NCBI GenBank assembly: GCA_016720595.1
Contig: JADKKI010000033.1
Span: 1-64,000, forward strand
DNA: 64,000 nt
From: Myxococcales bacterium
GTDB lineage: Bacteria > Myxococcota_A > Polyangia > Haliangiales > Haliangiaceae
Direction: 5' to 3'
The notes beneath the pieces were generated by a model that saw only the letters and a list, made by a program, of their open reading frames with translations, ran no database searches and was not told the origin of the DNA. Position 1 is the first letter of the stretch. Every line of letters begins with the position of its first letter. The position numbers and the translations under genes are program-made. Positions 25,119-33,408 of this stretch are shown here, piece after piece.

Positions 25119-26113
25119 GGAGCAACCTCGACGCGGTTGCGCCCTCGCTCCTTGGCGCCGTACAGCGCGACATCCGCGCGCTCGATCAGATCGGCCATCG
25201 GCTCGCCCATCCGCCACTGCGCGATCCCGACGGAGATCCTGAGGATCAGGGCGAGGCCATCCCCCACGTCGAAGGCCCGCTCGCACACGCGCTGGCGCAT
25301 GCGCTCGCCGACCTCCCAGGCGCGCCCGGCATCGGCCTTGGGCAGCACCACGAGGAACTCCTCGCCGCCATAGCGCACGAGCACATCGCCGGTGCGGATC
25401 GCGCTGCGCAGCCGGCGGGCGACCTCGGCGAGCACCACGTCACCCACGCCGTGGCCGTGCTGATCGTTGACCGCCTTGAAGTGATCGACGTCGACCATCG
25501 CCACTGACAGCGTGCGATCGCGATCGATGGCCGCCTCGATCTCCTGGGGCAAGCGCTGCATCAGGAACTCGCGGTTGTACGCGCCGGTCAGCGGATCTGT
25601 GACGGCCACGCGGTGGAGCCGGACGTTCTCGATATCGAGGGCGATCGTCGTCGAGATGAAGCGGATCAGCTCGAGGTGGTTGGTGTCGAACGCGTTGATC
25701 CGCTCGCTGGTGGCGGTGACCACGCCCACCCGCTCGCCGCGCGCGAGCAGCGGGACGCACACCAGCGACGCGATCGGGGTCTGGTTGGCGTGGAGCGTGA
25801 TGAAGCGCGAGTCCTGCGTGACATCGGGGATCAGCGCCGGGGTGCCACGCTCCACGACCCAGCCGGCCACGCCCTCGCCGACGGCGAAGCTGAGCGTGTG
25901 CATCCGCTCGGTGCGCAACCCATAGGCGGCCTTCGCGAGGAGGCGCTTGCGATCGGCGTCGAGCAGCATCACCGAGCACGACTTCGCATCGATCAGCTGG
26001 CAGATCAGCTCCGCGATCCGCGACAGCAGGATCCCCGGATCGAGGTCGGAGCCGATCAGCTTACCGATCTCGAACAGCGCGGCGGGGAGCTTCTGAAGCC
26101 CTTCGGGGTTCAC
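25115..26113 (-). CDS. GAF-domain diguanylate cyclase (GGDEF)
   Basis: 332 residues from GTG 26113, 2 bases after the hpt stop. An N-terminal GAF domain spans about residues 15-165 (DLDPGILLSRIAELICQLIDAKSCSVMLLD). A GGDEF domain follows from about 170 with the VTDPLTGAYNREFL start, DHFKAVND metal loop and intact YGGEEF signature. The RTGD placed just upstream of it is the RxxD product-inhibition site. It should therefore be an active, feedback-inhibited cyclase making c-di-GMP from two GTP. It lacks a membrane segment, so it is cytoplasmic. Coupling with hpt, which makes GMP, places GTP supply and c-di-GMP synthesis in one transcript. Confidence 0.92.
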   Translation of the reverse strand: MNPEGLQKLPAALFEIGKLIGSDLDPGILLSRIAELICQLIDAKSCSVMLLDADRKRLLAKAAYGLRTERMHTLSFAVGEGVAGWVVERGTPALIPDVTQDSRFITLHANQTPIASLVCVPLLARGERVGVVTATSERINAFDTNHLELIRFISTTIALDIENVRLHRVAVTDPLTGAYNREFLMQRLPQEIEAAIDRDRTLSVAMVDVDHFKAVNDQHGHGVGDVVLAEVARRLRSAIRTGDVLVRYGGEEFLVVLPKADAGRAWEVGERMRQRVCERAFDVGDGLALILRISVGIAQWRMGEPMADLIERADVALYGAKERGRNRVEVAP

Positions 26114-26115
26114 GT

Positions 26116-26682
26116 CTAGACGCCCTGCACGTACCCGATGAAGGGGAGGTTTCGGTACTGCTGCGAGACATCGAGGCCGTACCCGACGACGAACTTGTTG
26201 GGGATCGTGAAGCCGAGGTAGTGGATCTCGATCTGCCGCTCGGCGCGCTCGGGCTTGTGGAGCAGCGAGGCGAGCTTGATGCTCGCCGGGCGCCGGGTGG
26301 CGAGGTTCTCGAGGAGGTAGTGCACCGTATGGCCGGTGTCCACGATGTCCTCGACCACGATCACGTGCTTGCCCTCGATCGGCCGCGACAGATCCTGCGT
26401 GATCTGGACCACGCCGGAGGACACGGTCGCATCGCCGTAGGAGGAGATGCCGATGAAGTCGACGATGATCGGCACCCCGATATGACGCACGAGGTCGGCG
26501 AGGAAGATCACGGAGCCCTTCAGCACCCCGATCACCACCACATCGGCCTGGTTGGCGAGGGGGGCGTAGTCGGTGGTGATCTGGGCCCCGAGCTCGGCCA
26601 CGCGTACCGCGATGGCCTCCGCGGAGATCAGCTCGGCAAAGGGGTCCGGGGAACGGTTCCAGGGCGGTGGCGACGGGGCCAT
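26116..26682 (-). CDS. hpt: Hypoxanthine phosphoribosyltransferase
   Basis: 188 residues. The PRPP-binding loop [13 protein letters not shown], the early [15 protein letters not shown] segment, FIGISSYGD and the purine-side FVVGYGLD are all present. It salvages hypoxanthine and guanine with PRPP to IMP and GMP. The first ten or so residues are Pro-rich and extra to the core. A TACATT box lies 6 bases before the ATG. It is divergent from a 5'-nucleotidase that would remove the same products, across only 73 bases. Confidence 0.93.
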   Translation of the reverse strand: MAPSPPPWNRSPDPFAELISAEAIAVRVAELGAQITTDYAPLANQADVVVIGVLKGSVIFLADLVRHIGVPIIVDFIGISSYGDATVSSGVVQITQDLSRPIEGKHVIVVEDIVDTGHTVHYLLENLATRRPASIKLASLLHKPERAERQIEIHYLGFTIPNKFVVGYGLDVSQQYRNLPFIGYVQGV

Positions 26683-26688
26683 ACCCCG

Positions 26689-26694
26689 AATGTA
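26689..26694 (-). promoter_or_regulatory. TACATT -10-like box, 6 bases before hpt ATG
   Basis: Minus-strand TACATT, 6 bases, ATG 26682. It predicts a leaderless hpt mRNA. Confidence 0.5.
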
Positions 26695-26741
26695 TCCCAG
26701 TCACGCACCCCGATCGGGGCGCCGAGCCGTCGAGATCACGC

Positions 26742-26747
26742 TACAAT
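26742..26747 (+). promoter_or_regulatory. TACAAT -10-like box, 8 bases before 5'-nucleotidase ATG
   Basis: TACAAT, 8 bases, ATG 26756. The AGGA just before the ATG is too close to act as a normal ribosome site, which also favours leaderless initiation. Confidence 0.45.
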
Positions 26748-26755
26748 TATCAGGA

Positions 26756-28267
26756 ATGGTCGTTGCGCCCCCCGACCTCGAAGCGCAGCTCGGCGCGCTT
26801 CTGGGTGAGACCACCACGGAGATCGACGTTCCGCGGAAGAACCGCGTGTTCTGCAACCGGAACCTGCGCATGGACTCGATCGAGATGATCGGGTTCGACA
26901 TGGACTACACGCTCGCGCTCTACCATCAGGAGAAGCTCGAGCAGCTCTCGATCGAGCTCACCCTGAACAAGCTGATCGAGAAGCACGGCTATCCCGAGGC
27001 GATCCGTGGCCTGGCCTACGATCCCCGGTGGGCGATCCGCGGCGTGATGGTGGATCGGCGGCTCGGCAACGTGTTCAAGCTCGATCGCCACAGCCACGTG
27101 GGCCGCTGCTTCCACGGCTTCAAGGAGCTCGATCACGAGAAGCGCAAGGCGACCTATCGCAACGAGAAGGTCAACCTCTCGGACGATCGGTGGGAGTGGA
27201 TCGACACGCTGTTCGGTCTCCCCGAGGCCGTGATGTTCACGACGATGGTCGACTGGGCGGACCGCCAGACCGGCACCGTGGACTACGACAAGCTGTTCGG
27301 CGACATCCGCACGGCGATCGACGAGGCCCACCGCGACGACACGCTGAAGAGCGTGATCAAGGCCGATCTGCCGTCATACATCGTCAAGGATCCGCTGCTC
27401 GGCGAGACGCTCCACAAGTTCCGGAGCTCGGGGAAGAAGCTGTTCCTCCTCACCAACTCGCTCTACGACTACACGACCGTCGTCATGAGCTACCTGCTCG
27501 ACGGCGAGCGCAAGGCATACCCGTCGTGGCGGAACTACTTCGACATCGTGATCGTCGGCGGCGCGAAGCCAGCGTTCTTCAACGAGCTGCGGCCGTTCGT
27601 GCAGATCGATCCGCAGACGTTCGCCCCGATCCCGAACGGCGAGATCAAGCACCTCTCGCGCGACAAGGTCTATCAGGGCGGGAACGTGGTCGCGTTCGAG
27701 CAGATGACCGGGATCAAGGGCGAGCAGGTGCTCTACATCGGCGATCACATCTACGGCGACATCCTCCGCCTCCGCAAGCAGCACATGTGGCGCACCGCGA
27801 TGGTGCTCCAGGAGCTCGAGCGGGAGATCTCGGTCAGCGATCGGCTCGAGGCGCAGATCAAGGACCTCGAGCTCCTCGATCGACGCCACCGCAACCTCGA
27901 GTCCGAGATCGACTACCAGACGCTTCGCCTGAAGAAGATGCAGCGGCTGCTCGAAGAGGAGGCCACCCCGGCACCGCTCCGCGCCCGGCTCGAGGAGGAG
28001 CGGCGCGTCACCCGAGCGAACGTGGATTCGCTGCGCGATCGCGCGAAGCTGATGGACACCGAGGTCGATTCGCTCGAATCGAGGGTCGATCGCGCCTACA
28101 ACTCGCACTGGGGCTCGTGCCTGCGCGAGGGCAACGAGAACTCGCGGTTCGGCGAGCAGGTCAACGACTACGCCGACCTCTACACGTCACGCGTGTCGAA
28201 CTTCGGGCCGTACTCGCCGCTGCGGTACTTCCGCGCGCCGCGCCGCCCGATGCCGCACGAGGTCTGA
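26756..28267 (+). CDS. HAD-superfamily 5'-nucleotidase (subfamily IG, cytosolic purine nucleotidase-like)
   Basis: 503 residues. HAD motif I is GFDMDYTLA (Asp48 and Asp50), preceded by the family block RVFCNRNLRMDSIEMI. Motif II lies in LFLLTNSLYDY, and motif III/IV is YIGDHIYGDI. A long charged helical region (about residues 370-460, ELEREISVSDRLEAQIKDLELL) is inserted as in cN-II-like enzymes. These hydrolyse IMP and GMP to nucleosides in the cytoplasm. The location opposite hpt makes a purine salvage/turnover pair plausible. The length is normal for the subfamily. Confidence 0.88.
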   Translation: MVVAPPDLEAQLGALLGETTTEIDVPRKNRVFCNRNLRMDSIEMIGFDMDYTLALYHQEKLEQLSIELTLNKLIEKHGYPEAIRGLAYDPRWAIRGVMVDRRLGNVFKLDRHSHVGRCFHGFKELDHEKRKATYRNEKVNLSDDRWEWIDTLFGLPEAVMFTTMVDWADRQTGTVDYDKLFGDIRTAIDEAHRDDTLKSVIKADLPSYIVKDPLLGETLHKFRSSGKKLFLLTNSLYDYTTVVMSYLLDGERKAYPSWRNYFDIVIVGGAKPAFFNELRPFVQIDPQTFAPIPNGEIKHLSRDKVYQGGNVVAFEQMTGIKGEQVLYIGDHIYGDILRLRKQHMWRTAMVLQELEREISVSDRLEAQIKDLELLDRRHRNLESEIDYQTLRLKKMQRLLEEEATPAPLRARLEEERRVTRANVDSLRDRAKLMDTEVDSLESRVDRAYNSHWGSCLREGNENSRFGEQVNDYADLYTSRVSNFGPYSPLRYFRAPRRPMPHEV

Positions 28268-28272
28268 GCGTC

Positions 28273-28884
28273 TCAGAACGAGCCGCCGAGGCCGAGGCCG
28301 ACGGTGGTGTGCGTGCCGCTCGAGACCATCGTCGGGGCGAGCTGGAGGTGCGTGGTGTTCCAGCGCTCGGCGGCCGAGGGCGCGGTGGCGATGTCGTAGA
28401 GCGCGCCGCCGACGTAGAGACCAGCGCCGACCAGGAACATCGCCGCGCCGCTGTCGCCGTTGTCGCCGCTGCCGCTGTTCTCGGAGTCGAGCGACGAGCC
28501 GAGCGCCTGGGCGAGGCCGGCGATCACGAGCACCCCGCCGCCGGCGCGCATCGCCATGCCACCCGTGAGGTAGTGGCCCGCGTACCAGTGGCCGAGCGAG
28601 GGCGTGATGAGCGTCGAGAGCAGGCCCACCGTGACCAGCGAATCGGCGTTGGCGCCGCTCGAGTTGGCGCCCGCGACCATCAGCGCCAACGAGCCCGCCG
28701 TGCCGCCGAGCGAGAGCAGGATCGCGGTGGTGGGGCTCTTCGCATCGGCCGGGGTGGCCAGGGGCTCGCGCGGTGCACTGGCGGGCTCGACCAGCGGCGT
28801 CAACGCGGGCTGCGCGGACGCGGGCGCGGCGAGGGCGGTGACGGTGATGCCGGCGACGAGCGACGCGAGGGCAGCGAGCTTCAT
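28273..28884 (-). CDS. Secreted or membrane protein, unknown
   Basis: 203 residues from ATG 28884 with signal peptide MKLAALASLVAGITVTALAAPASA. The mature part has three or four hydrophobic stretches (ILLSLGGTAGSLALMVAGA, LLSTLITPSLGHWYAGHYLTGG, GGVLVIAGLAQALG, GAAMFLVGAGLYVGGALYDIATA) and ends in a beta strand, VGLGLGGSF. The pattern GHWYAGHY and the ending resemble small envelope proteins common in myxobacteria. No family name is certain. It ends 5 bases from the convergent nucleotidase. Confidence 0.75.
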   Translation of the reverse strand: MKLAALASLVAGITVTALAAPASAQPALTPLVEPASAPREPLATPADAKSPTTAILLSLGGTAGSLALMVAGANSSGANADSLVTVGLLSTLITPSLGHWYAGHYLTGGMAMRAGGGVLVIAGLAQALGSSLDSENSGSGDNGDSGAAMFLVGAGLYVGGALYDIATAPSAAERWNTTHLQLAPTMVSSGTHTTVGLGLGGSF

Positions 28885-28982
28885 ACCGAGGGAGGTTTGC
28901 AGTGGACGTGCCGCAGCTAACCTACGGAGACCACAGCGTCGCACCTGGCAGTTGTCGGACCAGGCGGTGACCTCTCACCAGA

Positions 28983-30596
28983 TCAGCGGGGCAGGTTCGA
29001 CGGTGGCGAGACGCCCAGCCAGCGCGCCAGGATGGTCGCGACGCGCACCATCTGGATCGTGGTCTCGCTCGGGCGCGCGGGCGCGGCGTGTGGCGTCCGG
29101 CCGGGCGGGAGCATGATCACCGGCACGAGCTGATCGTAGTCGTTGAGCGAGCCGTGCGCCGTGGCGTGTGGATCGTCCGCGCCCATCACGATCCAGCCCG
29201 GGCGCGGCACGTAGATGATCTCGCCGGTGCGCTGGGGATCGATCGTGAGGCAGAGCCGGAATGCATCGCCGGTGCGGGTGTCGCAGTGCCCGGCGAAGTC
29301 ACTCGTGCGCTCCACCCGTGCGAGGCCGGGGAACGACCGCAGCGCGAACACGATCTTGCGGAGGGCCTTCGCGCGATCCTTCTGCGCGAGGGCGGCCTTG
29401 GTCAGGTACACGCTCGGGAAGTGGGCATCCGCGATCCAGTCGCCGCCGCCGAGCTCGGTCGCAGCGGCCTTGTTCGCGGCATCCTCGAGCTGCTGGTAGG
29501 TGATCGCGCCCTTCGGCATCGGGCTCGCACCGTGATCGCTCGTGGCGATCATCGCCCAGCGGCCGGCGCCCACCCGCGTATCGAGCTCGCTGACGAACGC
29601 CTCGAGCCGGCGATCGAGGCGCAGCAGCGCATCCCATGCCTCCCAGGACTCGTGCCCCCACGCGTGTCCGATGTAGTCGTTCGCCGAGAGGCTGACCACG
29701 AGGAGATCGGGCACGTCATCGGCGCCGAGCTGCTCCTGTGCGAGCGCCGTGGTCGCCAGATCGAGCACGAGCTCGTTGCCGATCGGCGCTGCATAGATCG
29801 CCTGCGCGGGATCCTTGGTCGCGCCGAGATCGTGGGGGAACGTGGGGCCGAAGCCCTTGTCCCCGAGCTCGCCGGGTGCCGCATCGGCGATCCCGGTCAG
29901 CGTCGCGAGGCGCGCCGGGTCGAGCGGCCGCCACACGTCCTTGAGGTGCGGGCGGATCGGATGCGTGCGGTTCTCCTCGGCGAGCCACGCGGGCGGGTTC
30001 GTGCTCGTCCAGGCAACGGTCTTCGGGTCGTACCAGATCGGGACCCCGGCATGCCCGAGCGGGAGGATCGCCGCGCGATCCTTGAGGCTCACCGCGATCG
30101 CCTTGCCGGCAATGGGGCGCGTGGCGTTCGCCGCCGCCATCGCATCGCCGAGGCCCGGCACCCGGAGGTACGCCGTGGTGACCGCGTGCTTGGCATCTCG
30201 CACGGACTCGACCACCGCCTGCGCATCGCGATCCCACCACGAGTTCGCGATGATCCCGCTGGTGGCCGAGGGCTCGCCCGTCCCGAGCAGCGCATGCCCG
30301 GGCGCCGTCGTGGTGGCGGCCGACGGATGCCGGCCGGTGTGCCACTCGCCCTCGCGCAGCAGCCGATCGAAGCCGCCGGTGAGCGCCGCACGCTTCGCGG
30401 TGAAGGCCCACGCGGGCAGCTGATCCACGACCAGCAACACCACGAGCCGCGGGGCCGCGGTCCCGGGCGCCACGACGCCCACCGCTGGATCCTGCGTCGC
30501 GGGCACGGGGTTCGGTACGCGCACGGGCGTGCGCGGCGGCGCGGGACACGCGGCGAGCACGGCCATCAGCCCGAGGAGCTCGAGGCGGACGCTCAT
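28983..30596 (-). CDS. Alkaline phosphatase / nucleotide pyrophosphatase-family lipoprotein
   Basis: 537 residues. The start ATG overlaps the stop of the zinc-ribbon gene (ATGA). A lipobox VLAAC (about residue 17) gives a lipoprotein. The metal and nucleophile features of the alkaline phosphatase superfamily follow: VVLLVVDQLP as the first metal Asp, the Thr nucleophile in ATTTAPGHALL, SLSANDYIGHAWG, TSDHGASP, and a final ATAHGSLNDYD. These enzymes hydrolyse phosphomonoesters, phosphodiesters or sulfates outside the cytoplasm. The family branch resembles PhoD/PafA-like phosphatases with the Thr nucleophile. Confidence 0.88.
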   Translation of the reverse strand: MSVRLELLGLMAVLAACPAPPRTPVRVPNPVPATQDPAVGVVAPGTAAPRLVVLLVVDQLPAWAFTAKRAALTGGFDRLLREGEWHTGRHPSAATTTAPGHALLGTGEPSATSGIIANSWWDRDAQAVVESVRDAKHAVTTAYLRVPGLGDAMAAANATRPIAGKAIAVSLKDRAAILPLGHAGVPIWYDPKTVAWTSTNPPAWLAEENRTHPIRPHLKDVWRPLDPARLATLTGIADAAPGELGDKGFGPTFPHDLGATKDPAQAIYAAPIGNELVLDLATTALAQEQLGADDVPDLLVVSLSANDYIGHAWGHESWEAWDALLRLDRRLEAFVSELDTRVGAGRWAMIATSDHGASPMPKGAITYQQLEDAANKAAATELGGGDWIADAHFPSVYLTKAALAQKDRAKALRKIVFALRSFPGLARVERTSDFAGHCDTRTGDAFRLCLTIDPQRTGEIIYVPRPGWIVMGADDPHATAHGSLNDYDQLVPVIMLPPGRTPHAAPARPSETTIQMVRVATILARWLGVSPPSNLPR

Positions 30597-31468
30597 CGCC
30601 ACAGCGCGAACAGCAGATCCACGAGGGCGCCGCCGTTGCTCGAGCGACCGTGATCGAACGACGTCGTCGACGAGCGCGAGGCCATCATCTGCGAGAACTG
30701 CGCGTTCTGTTGCTCGCGCTTCGCATCGTCGCGCAGCCGGGTCAGCTCCTTCTTCTGCGCCTGCTCGAGCCCGCCGTTCATCACGAAGCTGATGATCCGG
30801 GGCAGCTCGCCTACGTCGAAGAACGCGCCGTGCGCGCGGCACACATCGATGATCACGCCCGAGCCGGCGCTGAACAGCTTGCGGTTCATCACCGTGTGGC
30901 AGACCGGGCACTTCACGTACATCTTTCCGGACCCGGACCCCGGGCCGGACCCCGGGCCGGCCGACGCGGGCTTGGGCACCTGCTCGCTCGCCGGCAGCGC
31001 GCCGAGCAGCGCCTCCGCGCGGGACTGCTGGCGATCGGTGACCACGCGTTGCACGGCCACGTGATCGAGGAACAGGCCGTGACACGAGCCGCACTCGTCG
31101 ACCACGATGTCGCCGACCTTGCGCGCGTGCAGGGCGGTCTCGCAGCGCGGACACGTGCGCTCCGCGTGCGTGCTGCCCGTGGCGGCCAGATCGAGCTCGG
31201 CGCCGCAATCGGGGCAGTGCTTGTGGCCGTGGAACACGCGCGACAGGCAGCGCGGGCAGCCCTTGAGCAACAGCTCCGCGGCGCAGAACTCGCACGCCTT
31301 CGCATGCGGCGCCACGCCCGCACCGCACTGCGGGCACGCGAGCTGGCCGGCCTGGCTCGAAGGTGCCTCGAGCGTCATCACCGCGCCGCAGCGGCAGCGG
31401 AACTGTTGGCCGATCGGGTGGCCGGTCACGTCGTAGCGGCCATCGCAGCCGGTGCACGCGAGGATCAT
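30593..31468 (-). CDS. Multi-zinc-ribbon protein with TFIIB-type zinc-finger domains
   Basis: 291 residues. At least five CxxC pairs occur in order: CTGCDG, CPQCGAG, CEFCAAE, CPRCLSR/CPDCGAE, CPRCETALH with DECGSCHGLFLD, and finally CPVCHTVMNRKLF with DVCRAHGAFFD. The last two double units match zf-TFIIB, and the CxxC/His-Gly-F pattern is typical. There is a Gly/Pro/Ser linker between them (about 185-200). Cytoplasmic by sequence. Such proteins are common and largely uncharacterised in myxobacteria. It precedes the phosphatase lipoprotein with an ATGA overlap. Confidence 0.85.
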   Translation of the reverse strand: MILACTGCDGRYDVTGHPIGQQFRCRCGAVMTLEAPSSQAGQLACPQCGAGVAPHAKACEFCAAELLLKGCPRCLSRVFHGHKHCPDCGAELDLAATGSTHAERTCPRCETALHARKVGDIVVDECGSCHGLFLDHVAVQRVVTDRQQSRAEALLGALPASEQVPKPASAGPGSGPGSGSGKMYVKCPVCHTVMNRKLFSAGSGVIIDVCRAHGAFFDVGELPRIISFVMNGGLEQAQKKELTRLRDDAKREQQNAQFSQMMASRSSTTSFDHGRSSNGGALVDLLFALWR

Positions 31469-31477
31469 CGTCCGTCG

Positions 31478-31483
31478 ATGATA
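31478..31483 (-). promoter_or_regulatory. TATCAT -10-like box, 9 bases before ATG 31468
   Basis: Minus-strand TATCAT, 9 bases, ATG. It is the longest spacing in the leaderless-looking group. Confidence 0.35.
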
Positions 31484-31487
31484 TCCG

Positions 31488-33338
31488 CTATTTCAGGCGA
31501 AGCACGCGCTGCTCGGCGACGTAGTGCGAGGCCCGCGCTCGCGCGAGGGCCTGCTCGTTGAGGGTGCGCGCGGGCGCCGGCTGTTCGCGCTGCAGGCGCG
31601 CCGCGTAGATCGCCTCGTAGAACGCGTCGGGCTGGACGAGGACGGTGATCCGCGCGGCGGTCGCGGCTGGCACGGCGCGCCAGGTGTGACGGTTCACGGC
31701 GCGGCCGCCTGGAGGGATCCGCGTGTCGGCACGCTCGTGCCAGGTGCCATCGAAGGTCAGGTCGCGGCCGATCCGCAGCGAGCTCGCCGTGCCGGGGAGC
31801 ACGGTGCCGCGAGCATCGAGCAGCTCGATCGAGAGCCACACCGTTGGCGTCGTGGTGGTCGGCAGGAAGTGACCGGCGCCGCGATTGCGCAGCTCGGCCG
31901 TGACGGTGAGCTGGTCACCCGCCCGCTCCGACGTGGTGACGAGATCGATCGCCTGCCGGAACATGTCGCGGTCGTGCACGCCGCGCCACAGGTGCGCGCG
32001 CCGCACCATGTGGCAGTCCTGGCACATCACGCCGCGCGCGGGGAACGGGCTCTCGAGCCACTCCTTGTAGGTGTCGAGCAGCGGCTTGCCGTTGACCGCC
32101 ATCCGCGGTGGCAGCTGATGACAGGGCAGGCAGAAGTCCGCGCGCTCGTACAGGCCCTGCGCCACGCGCGGATATCCGGGGTACGGCGTCGCGGCGGCGG
32201 CGGGATTCGGCGGTCCGTGCCGCGTGAAGCCGCGCACGTGGCAGCCCGCGCACGACACGCCGGTGGCGCGGAGCGCGAGATCTGTGCGCTGCTCGTCGAG
32301 CGGAGCGTGGCATCGGCGGCACGTCTCGCCCTCGGCCGCGGTGAGCCCGTAGTCGAGTTGCGCGAGCAGGCCCGGTGAGACCGCGGCGCCATGCACGCTG
32401 GTGCGCCACTCGGCATGCTGCGTGGGGTGGCAGCGCGCGCACGCCGTGGGCGCGAGCGACACCAGCTCGGGCGTGAGGCCCGGGGGTGGTGTGCCCTGGG
32501 CGGCGAGCCGGGTGCCGAACACGGCGGCCTCGGGATCGGTGGCCGGCCCGGGCCAGGTGCCGACCGCGAGCTTGGTCACGCGATCGGCGGCGATCTCGTC
32601 GTCATCGATCGCGCTGCGATCGGTCCGCGCGCCGTGTGCGCCGAGCGCCGCGACGTGATCCGCGAGCGCCCAGATGTCCGCGTCGGAGATCGCGCCGGCG
32701 AAGCCGGGCATGCCCGTCCCGCTGAGACCGGTGGCGATGCTGAGCGCCGCCGCACCGCGGACGTCCGCACCTTCGCGCGGGCGACGCAGCGGGAACGCGA
32801 CGAGATCGTACGGCGGCTCGGCGAGCCCGCGGGCCGCGGGACCATCGCCACGCCCGCCCGCGCCATGGCACGCGACGCACCCGATCGTCCGCCAGAGCAT
32901 GGCGCCCCGCGCAGGATCCGGCGCAGAAGCTGCGCCGAGCACGACGGGGACGGCCGGCGCCGCGAACGCGGCCGGCGCGAACGCCTTCAGCACCGCCACC
33001 AGCGCATCGAGATCCGCGGCGCCGAACCGGAACGCCGGCATCGACGTGCCGGTCACGCCCCGACGGATCGCGAGGCGCAGATCGTCGTCGGTGGGAGGCG
33101 CTCCGATCGGGGTCGTACGCCACTCGTACTGACCCTCGGCGAACGCGCGTGGGCGGCCCCAGGTGAACGGCGCCGCGGGGCCGCGACCGTCGCCGTCGGC
33201 GCCGTGACACGCGCTGCACTGACGCTCGTAGAGCGGCCAGCCGGGCAGGGTGCGCGGCGCGGGCGCGGCCTGGGCCACCGTCGCCGCACCGACGAGCACC
33301 ACGGCGACGAGGTGCCTCACCGATAGATGCTGCCGCAC
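31488..33338 (-). CDS. Seven-haem c-type cytochrome, cytochrome c modules plus multihaem domain
   Basis: 616 residues from GTG 33338 (GTG 33320 is an alternative). A signal peptide (LVAVVLVGAATVAQA) is followed by two mono-haem class I cytochrome c domains, each with CxxCH and a distal Met (CSACH with GTSMPAF; CVACH with GTGMPGF). A multihaem region then carries CARCH, CRRCH, CAGCH, CLPCH and CQDCH, giving seven haem sites. A beta-rich C-terminal domain of about 130 residues without Cys ends the protein. Periplasmic. Multihaem proteins of this kind shuttle electrons to respiratory or metal/nitrogen reductases; the partner is not encoded next to it. Confidence 0.88.
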   Translation of the reverse strand: MRQHLSVRHLVAVVLVGAATVAQAAPAPRTLPGWPLYERQCSACHGADGDGRGPAAPFTWGRPRAFAEGQYEWRTTPIGAPPTDDDLRLAIRRGVTGTSMPAFRFGAADLDALVAVLKAFAPAAFAAPAVPVVLGAASAPDPARGAMLWRTIGCVACHGAGGRGDGPAARGLAEPPYDLVAFPLRRPREGADVRGAAALSIATGLSGTGMPGFAGAISDADIWALADHVAALGAHGARTDRSAIDDDEIAADRVTKLAVGTWPGPATDPEAAVFGTRLAAQGTPPPGLTPELVSLAPTACARCHPTQHAEWRTSVHGAAVSPGLLAQLDYGLTAAEGETCRRCHAPLDEQRTDLALRATGVSCAGCHVRGFTRHGPPNPAAAATPYPGYPRVAQGLYERADFCLPCHQLPPRMAVNGKPLLDTYKEWLESPFPARGVMCQDCHMVRRAHLWRGVHDRDMFRQAIDLVTTSERAGDQLTVTAELRNRGAGHFLPTTTTPTVWLSIELLDARGTVLPGTASSLRIGRDLTFDGTWHERADTRIPPGGRAVNRHTWRAVPAATAARITVLVQPDAFYEAIYAARLQREQPAPARTLNEQALARARASHYVAEQRVLRLK

Positions 33339-33344
33339 GCGTAC

Positions 33345-33350
33345 GTTGTA
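33345..33350 (-). promoter_or_regulatory. TACAAC -10-like box, 6 bases before GTG 33338
   Basis: Minus-strand TACAAC, 6 bases, GTG. It supports the GTG start of the cytochrome. Confidence 0.4.
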
Positions 33351-33408
33351 ACGCCAGAGGCGTCGTCGGGGCTTGTCGTCAACGCCCCGAATGACTTATC
33401 CAGGTCAC

